From positions 1 through 13,005 of the forward strand of contig QIKG01000152.1 of the NCBI GenBank assembly GCA_003232965.1: a DNA stretch of 13,005 nucleotides, in the 5' to 3' direction. Position numbers and translations under genes: made by a program. The DNA is from Oceanospirillales bacterium (GTDB taxonomy: Bacteria; Pseudomonadota; Gammaproteobacteria; Xanthomonadales; SZUA-36). How positions within the stretch are numbered: position 1 is the first letter of the stretch; each line of letters begins with the position of its first letter. Shown here in pieces: positions 7,293 through 13,005 of this stretch. Under the pieces are notes generated by a model. The model was not told the origin of the DNA and did not search any database. It saw only the letters and a program-made list of their open reading frames with translations.

Positions 7293-9176
7293 TTAAGAAT
7301 CATTGCAAGCAATGTATTCACTGTCCAAAGAAAAAGCTTCATTAATGTCAAATTGCCAAATTTTCTCAGAAACATTGCTATCCGAATTCATCTTTGATCC
7401 GCCGAGTTGACTATAAAGCGTATTTACAACACTATTTTTTTCAGTGAGCTTATGTTTCCCAACTATAGTTACACAGCCTCTTGATTTTGCGATTTCAACA
7501 ACCCTAGCGAAAATAAAATTCTCCATGGTTCGAGAAAACACTCTGCAACTCATACACCAAGTATCAACCGAAGCAACGTTATTTGCTATTGACAGAATGA
7601 CTACTGAGATAATTCCATGATCTCCAAAACGATCACTCAGAGCGAACCAGCCAACCCAATAATTAGGATCGTTCATCATCACTCTTACTTGTGATTCGGT
7701 ATAACGTGTTGTGGTGAGGTGAAACTGGTTAGTTTTATTAATCAACTGAACTGCTCTTTGTATAGAATGCTCGCTCACCTCACCCCACTTTGGGGCCATC
7801 TGAAGCCCCTTAAGAAACGCATGCAAATTGGAATGCCCAGCATTAAATTTCGTTCGAACAACATTTTGTTGATAAGCAGCTATCCTTTGCCTATCTTCCA
7901 ACGAAACATGTACCGTTTCAAACCAAAAACCCGAAGCCAAGCATGCAATAAAATCGGACGGATCAGCAGGGAGCTCTGGAACGGATATTTCCGGCAATTC
8001 AGATCTAATGAGTTCTCGCTCCGCTGGGTTGTCATCCACAAAAACGAACGAATCTAATCCAATATTTAATTCCCGAGCAATATCCCTTATATTGTCCGCT
8101 TTATTGTTCCAGTTTGCTTTAAATGAAACGAAATCGGTTAATTTCAGAACCATCCCAGCTTTTGATTTGAAAGGTTCCTGCGCAGTCTCAATATTATTTT
8201 TGCTACATACCGCCAAGGCAATGCCTCTTTCCTTAAGAGCGTACAGCCATGTTTGAAAAGCAGCAAAAGCTTCACCGCTTGCCCCACCATCTGATCCTAT
8301 ACGAATTCCACCAAGACCATCGTCGCCTATCACACCGCCCCAGATTGTATTATCAAGATCCAAAACTAAACACTTCTTAGATTCTCCGCGAGTCGCCAAT
8401 AATAACTTCGCAGCTGCAAAGGCGCATTCTGAGTTGACCTCAAAAGAGAACGGATGCCTGGAGTAATGCCACAAACGGTAATCGTGCCATCGGTTAAGGC
8501 CAAACCTGCATGCAATATGTGCGATATCAAAAATGACGCTACCACAAGGAGCCTTTGATGCAAGCTCTAAGTTGAATTTCTGGATACAGGAAGAGATAGA
8601 ATGCGGCGTAGTTCCCTCATAATTACCCAACGGTCCGAAAGCTGGAGGTACTAGATTGTTTAATATTGGCAAGACAGTGATATTTTCCGACAGTGTCGAT
8701 ACCAGACCAAGCATGTCTTCAATAGCCATGCTAACTGCGGGATCAGCTGGTTCTAACCCTGCGATTTTACCGTCATCTAAACCTAAATCACTAGGCTGAG
8801 CGAAGAACCATACGATGTCTGGACTAAACTGATATAGCTCAGAGCTATCATCTAGTATCTGTTGACGCCATACACCAAAAGGAATAATAAGAGGCTCTAA
8901 TCTGAAACCTTCTAGCAACAACCAAAAACGTAGCGCATCTACCCACTGATTTAACGTAGTGGTCCCAAGGAATACGATTTTCATAATCTTTAAATCTTTT
9001 TTCGTCTCTATAATTTTTAGTGCTACACGAGAATAAAATGCCTGTAAGAGCACATCGTCGGAAGGAGATGCATTACGAACAAGTACATCTAATGCAATAT
9101 CAGCGTCCCCTAAAAGGATGTTTTTTTTTATAGCTGCCACCAGCAGGCTTTTGCTATTTACATTAAATTTATTCAT
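7293..9176 (-). CDS. FkbH-like HAD-IIIC protein, glyceryl/acyl loading onto ACP
   Basis: A 627-residue, full-length FkbH-family protein. The N-terminal part resembles an SGNH-like fold (FLGTTTLNQW, about 69-78; LNNLVPPAFGPLGNYEG, about 172-188; LWHYSRHPFS, about 235-244). The HAD-IIIC core follows, with motif I LDLDNTIWGGVIGDDG (272-287), VCSKNN (323-328) and FVDDNPAERE (379-388). The C-terminus is GNAT-like: TNQFHLTTTRY (482-492), SDRFGDHGIISV (514-525) and DTWCMSCRVFSRTME (538-552). Characterised relatives take 1,3-bisphosphoglycerate, remove phosphate and place a D-glyceryl unit on an ACP. The adjacent ACP supports the same role here. I chose the ATG with TAGGG 11 nt upstream; an in-frame TTG nine codons earlier (at 9203) would overlap the VOC gene. 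A run of nine A residues lies about 16 codons into the gene. Confidence 0.9.
   Translation of the reverse strand: MNKFNVNSKSLLVAAIKKNILLGDADIALDVLVRNASPSDDVLLQAFYSRVALKIIETKKDLKIMKIVFLGTTTLNQWVDALRFWLLLEGFRLEPLIIPFGVWRQQILDDSSELYQFSPDIVWFFAQPSDLGLDDGKIAGLEPADPAVSMAIEDMLGLVSTLSENITVLPILNNLVPPAFGPLGNYEGTTPHSISSCIQKFNLELASKAPCGSVIFDIAHIACRFGLNRWHDYRLWHYSRHPFSFEVNSECAFAAAKLLLATRGESKKCLVLDLDNTIWGGVIGDDGLGGIRIGSDGGASGEAFAAFQTWLYALKERGIALAVCSKNNIETAQEPFKSKAGMVLKLTDFVSFKANWNNKADNIRDIARELNIGLDSFVFVDDNPAERELIRSELPEISVPELPADPSDFIACLASGFWFETVHVSLEDRQRIAAYQQNVVRTKFNAGHSNLHAFLKGLQMAPKWGEVSEHSIQRAVQLINKTNQFHLTTTRYTESQVRVMMNDPNYWVGWFALSDRFGDHGIISVVILSIANNVASVDTWCMSCRVFSRTMENFIFARVVEIAKSRGCVTIVGKHKLTEKNSVVNTLYSQLGGSKMNSDSNVSEKIWQFDINEAFSLDSEYIACNDS
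9121..9129. repeat. Homopolymer tract, T9 on + (A9 in the fkbH-like coding strand)
   Basis: Nine consecutive T on the plus strand, encoding part of IKKN near the start of the FkbH-like gene. Runs of this length are prone to replication or transcription slippage. A one-base change would frameshift the gene almost at its beginning. The frame is intact in this copy. Confidence 0.6.
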
Positions 9177-9189
9177 TTGTACAAAAACC

Positions 9190-9612
9190 CTAAGCTGACT
9201 CAACTAGCTCAATAATACCTATTCCCGCCACGGCATAAAAAGCGACCCTGGCATTATTAAAAAGCAAAGCTGGCTTTGGTTTAACAATCTGGACAATGCC
9301 ATCTCCGAAATACTCCTTTAAGGTATCTATCACATTTTCTAGACTCTGAATCTCGAAACATAAATGATAAATGTAATCCCCCTTCCTTTGCAGAAGCCTA
9401 TAGAGCGATTGATTTGATTTATCCGGCGTGATTATTTCTATCTGAGGCGAGCCATATTGGCTTTTGCACATAGCTAAAGTGACACCTTGTTCCGGGTCAA
9501 AAATAAACTCGCCCACAACGTACCCAAGTGCTTCTAAATGCTTAGCTGCTAACTCAGGTTGATCGGTCAATAAGCCCATATGATGGAAACTTAATTTTTT
9601 TGAAGATATCAT
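9190..9612 (-). CDS. VOC/glyoxalase-fold metalloprotein, methylmalonyl-CoA-epimerase-like
   Basis: A 140-residue protein with two beta-alpha-beta-beta-beta halves of the vicinal oxygen chelate superfamily. The four expected metal ligands are all visible: His11 (FHHMG), Glu59 (PQIEI), His83 (IYHLC) and Glu135 (IIELVE). A complete His/Glu/His/Glu set argues for an active metal site rather than a degenerate binding protein. The opening 'FHHMGLLT' and the late 'AGIGIIELVE' resemble methylmalonyl-CoA epimerase and related two-carbon isomerases. It sits directly upstream of the FkbH gene, so it may epimerise or tautomerise the ACP-bound three- or four-carbon acyl intermediate; that step is inference. 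Alternatives are a lyase or dioxygenase-type VOC enzyme. No convincing Shine-Dalgarno precedes the ATG. A 49-nt gap separates it from the methyltransferase. Confidence 0.8.
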   Translation of the reverse strand: MISSKKLSFHHMGLLTDQPELAAKHLEALGYVVGEFIFDPEQGVTLAMCKSQYGSPQIEIITPDKSNQSLYRLLQRKGDYIYHLCFEIQSLENVIDTLKEYFGDGIVQIVKPKPALLFNNARVAFYAVAGIGIIELVESA

Positions 9613-9661
9613 GAGATTAGTGACTTAACATTTCTGATATGCAATAAAAAATAACAACGAA

Positions 9662-10591
9662 TCAACTATGTTTTTCAAGCGCATAAGCCACATTGATTGC
9701 TAGTTTATTTTCCTCACAATCCGCAAAGCTCGCTCCATCACGGGGCACTATGCAACTATCTTTTATGTAAAATCCATGTCTTTTTATTTGTTTCTCAAGA
9801 GCCTCTACAGAGCCTGGATTATAGAGATGATCGATAGCAGGTGAATTAATGCATGTCGTCAAAAAAACAAATGCGTCATCGGTAGTGGTATCATACGCTC
9901 TTTCAAGAAAGTTTTCTGGATTTTCAACATGCTCTAAAATTTCCCCCATTACGAGAGCACTTGCCTTCTCGAGGTTTGAACTTTCGAGAAAATCAGCGAG
10001 GATAATTTCTACATTTGAAGAATCGCCAAAGTATCCGCCAGTTACAATTTTTTTGGTCATACTCACGCTTGTAGGACTAATATCTATACCCTGGTATTTT
10101 TCAAAATTACATTTACTTATGCTTTCAAGAAAGTACATACCATGACCTGGACCAACCTCTCGATACAAGCCGTGCATTTTAGACAATAGGGGTATCTGCT
10201 TATTGAAAAATCTTTTTATTGTCAAATGATTTAGCCACCAATAAGCAGACAAAGCTAGGCCAATCATATATCGATGCATATAGTCCGCATTGTTATAGAC
10301 AACTTCTTGTGCTTCAGCAAATGACGAATAACGATAACTACCATTCTCCCTGAAGTATAACTCTTCTCGAAAGGTGTCTTCTACGATTGTCAAATAAGAA
10401 CGAACTAGATATTCATCGTCTAAGCCATCTTTTAAAAGGTAAACAATATATTTTTCTGCGTCAAGAGCTTCATCATCAGTCAGTCTACTCAGAGCACGAG
10501 AAAGAAACTTTCTATGCATCGGTTTTGCCGTCATGATGCGATCGACTATAACCTTCGTAAAGGGCAACCGATCTCTTTGCAAACTTGTCAT
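9662..10591 (-). CDS. Class I SAM-dependent methyltransferase
   Basis: A 309-residue protein with a mostly helical N-terminal region of about 140 residues and then a Rossmann methyltransferase core. Visible motifs are the SAM-binding glycine loop EVGPGHGMYF (145-154), the acidic end of strand 2 in GIDISP (168-173), an Asp at the third position (LADFLE, about 199-204), and the post-motif GEILEHVENPENFL (216-229). It is probably cytoplasmic. It starts 4 nt after the acyltransferase and is followed by the VOC protein, FkbH and ACP. In that setting, O-methylation of the carrier-bound acyl group or of the acylated sugar is the likeliest role. A loose parallel is FkbG acting with FkbH and an ACP in FK520 extender-unit synthesis. 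The target atom cannot be read from the sequence, and C- or N-methylation is not excluded. Confidence 0.85.
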   Translation of the reverse strand: MTSLQRDRLPFTKVIVDRIMTAKPMHRKFLSRALSRLTDDEALDAEKYIVYLLKDGLDDEYLVRSYLTIVEDTFREELYFRENGSYRYSSFAEAQEVVYNNADYMHRYMIGLALSAYWWLNHLTIKRFFNKQIPLLSKMHGLYREVGPGHGMYFLESISKCNFEKYQGIDISPTSVSMTKKIVTGGYFGDSSNVEIILADFLESSNLEKASALVMGEILEHVENPENFLERAYDTTTDDAFVFLTTCINSPAIDHLYNPGSVEALEKQIKRHGFYIKDSCIVPRDGASFADCEENKLAINVAYALEKHS

Positions 10592-10595
10592 AACA

Positions 10596-11516
10596 TTATC
10601 CTTTAAACCAACTTCTGTGATAGTGAATTACTCCTTGATCACGAAGAGATATCAGCTCATCTGCTAGGTCTGATATCTTATAAACCGCAAAGGAAATCCC
10701 TTTGTAGTCAGTGAATAATGCGGCAGATGAAGATAGATTTTCACATACACCATTAAGATTCAAGGTCTTAGCAATATTTCTTTTTACTCTAAAATCATAA
10801 ACACTTGACAACCCATCTCTTGTTTTAATTTTTCTAACTTCAGGATTTTCTTCGTGCACTTTAAATGGGAGCTTTTCTGGCTCAATATCCTCTATCCAAT
10901 GAAGAAAAGAAATAAAACCTTGCGGTAACCCCAAGGTGAGTATTTTCGAATTATTAATATAACGCAACTTGTCAAACGGCGAGTGTGCCCCATCAGCACG
11001 AATACATTTCTCATGATTAGACAGTATCGACTCGGCATGTGGGCCAATACCGGCAATAGAATGCCTAGGATGTAGGCTTCTAATTACACCGGGCAGCCTT
11101 CTAAATACTTCATTCACTATCCCTGTGTAAGTTGACTCACGAACTGGGTCATAGATCCAGTTCGTATCATTAGGTGGCGCAGTATAGGCGGGCATTAACA
11201 GTGTTCCTGTTGTACCAATTGAACTCCGAAGAGCTTTTATTAACTCCATTGGCCTTGCATCAAGGGTATAAAGATCATTGAATGAGGTTTGAACAAACAA
11301 GATGTCGCCTTCTTGTATGCCCATATCCTTAAGTACTTTACATAACTCAGCATCATTAAAAACCCCATACTTCGCAATGGCGCTTTCTTTTTTCTTTAGT
11401 ATCTGAACCGCCTTCTTTTTCCTAGTCCGCTGTGCAAAACCCAATTTCCTCCATTCTCTTTTTAGTACCCCCTGCATGCTTTCAGGTAAAAATCGAATTA
11501 TTGCACGAATTAACAT
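10596..11516 (-). CDS. AAC(3)-fold N-acyltransferase, probable sugar-amine acyltransferase
   Basis: A 306-residue member of the aminoglycoside 3-N-acetyltransferase fold (Antibiotic_NAT/YokD-like), which acylates primary amines from an acyl thioester. Family landmarks are in order: VQTSFNDLYTLDARP (75-89), SSIGTTGTLLMPAYT (98-112), RSLHPRHSIAGIGPHA (146-161), AHSPFDKL (177-184) and the late active-site-like segment FLHWIED (204-210). The first landmark is usually VHTS or VHSS; here the His is Gln76, which may alter acyl-donor or acceptor handling. A basic helical extension of about 45 residues precedes the core. The start is preceded by an AAGG/GAG stretch. Because it sits between a flippase and a methyltransferase/FkbH/ACP group, I infer that it transfers an ACP-bound acyl group to an amino sugar rather than giving antibiotic resistance. 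The family call is firm; the substrate is inference. Confidence 0.85.
   Translation of the reverse strand: MLIRAIIRFLPESMQGVLKREWRKLGFAQRTRKKKAVQILKKKESAIAKYGVFNDAELCKVLKDMGIQEGDILFVQTSFNDLYTLDARPMELIKALRSSIGTTGTLLMPAYTAPPNDTNWIYDPVRESTYTGIVNEVFRRLPGVIRSLHPRHSIAGIGPHAESILSNHEKCIRADGAHSPFDKLRYINNSKILTLGLPQGFISFLHWIEDIEPEKLPFKVHEENPEVRKIKTRDGLSSVYDFRVKRNIAKTLNLNGVCENLSSSAALFTDYKGISFAVYKISDLADELISLRDQGVIHYHRSWFKG
10599..10603 (-). promoter_or_regulatory. Ribosome binding site inside the acyltransferase stop region
   Basis: On the minus strand AAGGA lies 7 nt before the ATG of the methyltransferase. It is built into the last two codons of the acyltransferase (AAA GGA, then TAA). Only 4 nt separate stop and start, which indicates translational coupling of the two genes. 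Confidence 0.75.
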
Positions 11517-11562
11517 TCGTGCTCAGCCTTAATTAGATTAGCCATATTTGAAACCCAACTCC

Positions 11563-12846
11563 TCAATCGAACTCTCTAGGGTGCTTCACTGAATACCATG
11601 AAACATACAGATACAGAGAGTAAATTGCCACATCAGTTAACATCATAGCGAAAAACAGATCTTCAATCGTCAGCTTGCCCGCTAAGAGCCAAAACATCGA
11701 AAATGTTGTTATAAATGCGAAGATCTTCCAGTACGCTCCCAAGCGGCTATTCCCCGTGCTTGGGATTGCTCCGCTTACGCTCGAGGCCACAAATCGAACA
11801 GCAAGTCCCGGCATCAGAATTGTCAATAAAAAACCCGCTTCTCTCCATTGCTCCCCAAATACCCACCCGAATAGTGTAGGTGCATATAGCATAAAAATAA
11901 ATGTGGGAATTGCCACAATCGTAGCTAAGGTTAAAGAGAGTTGTATTAGATACCTCGTCGAGTCTTTTTTTCTTTGAACCAGCTCCGCAACCTTCCTCAA
12001 ATACACCTGTGACACTGCACTTGATATGAATCCCAATGGCGATAATGCCACTCTCATAAGCAGTGCATAATAACCCAATATCGCCTCAGGAAAGTACTTT
12101 GCTAGAAAAAAAACTGGCAGTGCGAGTTGCACACTATTTAAGAATGTTGTACTTGCCTCATATAAAGGAAACTGCTTGTATCGCTTCGCCAAATTCCATG
12201 TCATTTGACTTGGCCGCCACTGCAAACTGCCCAGCTCACTGCGATAGCTATATAGCAGCAAGGCAGTTCCAAGTATGGTGGTCAGTAAAGCCGAAATCAG
12301 CAGGCCCTCTCCTTGAAAACCTGCCACACCAAGACTGATAGAAAGCGTTGCACCACACAAAGCTTGTACGACCAACACCCGACTTATCAAGACATAGCGT
12401 TTATGCCTGTTGGCGAAATATCGCAACGCGGTAATAGCCGCCGTAAGGCACATGATTAAAGGGGCTAGTAACCACCAAAATCCGAGAGACTCGGCGTTGA
12501 GAAACTCCTTTAGTGATTGCTGCCCAAGCGCCAGAATCAGCAGCATCAACAAACTGATGGCACCAACTACCCAAAGGGACAAGGCGAGCAGACCATCACT
12601 GTCCTTTTCATCCCTTGCCACAACGATCGCGACGTCATAGCGGCCACTGGCTACCGGTGCGATGGTCGCGACTATCGCCATGAATAGCGCGAGGACAGCG
12701 AATGATTCTGGACCATAAAGGCGGGTCAAGAATGGCGAAGCAGCAAGAGCAATGAACTGCGCAAGTAGACTGCCTGTGGCCAAAGTGCCTACATGGCGGG
12801 CAAACTCGCTTTTCCTAATGCGTTGGATTAGCGCGCTAGCAAACAT
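11563..12846 (-). CDS. wzx: Wzx-type O-antigen/polysaccharide flippase
   Basis: A 427-residue, very hydrophobic protein of the polysaccharide-transport (PST, COG2244) family, which moves undecaprenyl-PP-linked repeat units across the inner membrane. The N-terminus has the family pattern: a short basic segment, a first helix around residues 20-40, then SPFLTRLYGPESFA (about 37-50) leading into the second helix, and SGRYD near 67-71. About twelve membrane helices can be placed by eye, with a basic loop (YLRKVAELVQRKKDS) in the second half. The length is typical. The ATG lies 10 nt after the aminotransferase stop. No strong Shine-Dalgarno is visible, which would suit translational coupling. Its base composition is visibly more GC-rich than that of the genes just downstream. 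The symbol reflects the functional class; substrate specificity cannot be read from the sequence. Confidence 0.93.
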   Translation of the reverse strand: MFASALIQRIRKSEFARHVGTLATGSLLAQFIALAASPFLTRLYGPESFAVLALFMAIVATIAPVASGRYDVAIVVARDEKDSDGLLALSLWVVGAISLLMLLILALGQQSLKEFLNAESLGFWWLLAPLIMCLTAAITALRYFANRHKRYVLISRVLVVQALCGATLSISLGVAGFQGEGLLISALLTTILGTALLLYSYRSELGSLQWRPSQMTWNLAKRYKQFPLYEASTTFLNSVQLALPVFFLAKYFPEAILGYYALLMRVALSPLGFISSAVSQVYLRKVAELVQRKKDSTRYLIQLSLTLATIVAIPTFIFMLYAPTLFGWVFGEQWREAGFLLTILMPGLAVRFVASSVSGAIPSTGNSRLGAYWKIFAFITTFSMFWLLAGKLTIEDLFFAMMLTDVAIYSLYLYVSWYSVKHPREFD

Positions 12847-12856
12847 TGGACGACCA

Positions 12857-13005
12857 TCAAACGTGGTTTAATGCGTTGAGAATGCGGTTTTGCTCGCCCC
12901 CATCCAAATCCGGCCCCATCGGCAGACTCATCACCTGCTTTGCAATACTTTGCGCGACAGGTGTGCAGTCGTCCGAGCAGCAAAGATGCCTATAAGCAGG
13001 TTGTT
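12857..13005 (-). CDS. DegT/DnrJ/EryC1/StrS-type sugar aminotransferase, C-terminal end (partial)
   Basis: The last 49 codons of a gene whose 5' part lies beyond the right edge of the window. The tail reads QPAYRHL, a short Cys- and Asp-rich stretch, then VAQSIAKQVMSLPMGPDL and an EQNRILNAL helix before TGA. This 'QPAY...A...SLPM.P.L...EQ..I...L' pattern is the usual C-terminus of PLP-dependent nucleotide-sugar aminotransferases (VioA/WbpE/ArnB-like), which transfer an amino group from glutamate to a 3- or 4-keto sugar nucleotide in the cytoplasm. The catalytic lysine and PLP pocket are outside the window, so position specificity cannot be judged. The stop lies 10 nt before the flippase start, so the two are probably cotranscribed. 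The amino sugar it makes is a plausible acceptor for the acyltransferase encoded two genes downstream (inference). Confidence 0.85.
   Translation of the reverse strand, partial: QPAYRHLCCSDDCTPVAQSIAKQVMSLPMGPDLDGGEQNRILNALNHV

Noticed and set aside
7719..8057. Plus-strand open frame of 112 codons
   Set aside because: It lies entirely opposite the well-supported FkbH-like gene, and its peptide shows no family motifs. The same holds for the other plus-strand frames, for example around 4627-4833, 9849-10145 and 11675-11977.
9174..9203. Longer FkbH-like protein starting at TTG 9203
   Set aside because: It would overlap the VOC gene and needs a rare TTG start without a clear ribosome binding site. 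The ATG at 9176 has TAGGG 11 nt upstream.
10596..11516. Aminoglycoside resistance gene
   Set aside because: The fold matches AAC(3), but the gene lies inside a polysaccharide operon, carries a first-motif His-to-Gln change, and is followed by an FkbH/ACP module. A sugar-amine acyltransferase is the better reading.
1..13005. tRNA/rRNA genes, CRISPR arrays, insertion sequences, riboswitches, JUMPstart/ops element
   Set aside because: I looked for cloverleaf-like stretches, regularly spaced direct repeats, transposase motifs, terminal inverted repeats and the ops core and saw none. The operon promoter must lie to the right of the window.

Overview
The window is the interior of a bacterial surface-polysaccharide (O-antigen or capsule type) gene cluster of the Wzx/Wzy-dependent kind. 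Every supported gene lies on the minus strand, so transcription runs from right (13005) to left (1). Spacing is tight: several neighbours overlap by 8 to 23 nt, and the largest gap is about 170-190 bp, so this reads as one long operon cut at both ends. The mix of genes (sugar aminotransferase, flippase, polymerase, glycosyltransferase, WbpG-type sugar amidotransferase) and the purine-rich ribosome binding sites fit a Gram-negative bacterium. I lean towards a gammaproteobacterium such as a pseudomonad, but nothing in the window fixes the genus.

Layout in transcription order. First comes the 3' end of a DegT/DnrJ/EryC1/StrS-type PLP sugar aminotransferase, then a Wzx flippase. A compact, AT-rich five-gene module follows (11516 down to 7015): an AAC(3)-fold N-acyltransferase, a SAM methyltransferase, a VOC/glyoxalase-fold protein, an FkbH-type HAD-IIIC protein and a stand-alone acyl carrier protein. 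After an AT-rich spacer come a polysaccharide-deacetylase-fold protein, a Wzy-like polymerase, a GT4 glycosyltransferase, a 606-residue fusion of a class II glutamine amidotransferase with a WbpG/PseA-like N-acetyl-sugar amidotransferase, a small ORF with an early in-frame stop, and a second methyltransferase with a zinc-ribbon N-terminus.

Working model (inference). The aminotransferase puts an amino group on a nucleotide-linked deoxysugar. FkbH loads a three-carbon glyceryl unit onto the ACP, and the methyltransferase and perhaps the VOC protein modify it. The AAC(3)-fold enzyme then transfers the acyl group from the ACP to the sugar amine. The fused amidotransferase would turn an N-acetyl group of another sugar into an acetamidino group. 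The GT4 enzyme, and others outside the window, assemble the repeat unit; Wzx flips it and Wzy polymerises it. The most notable points are the ACP-dependent sugar-acylation module and the self-contained glutaminase plus amidotransferase fusion.
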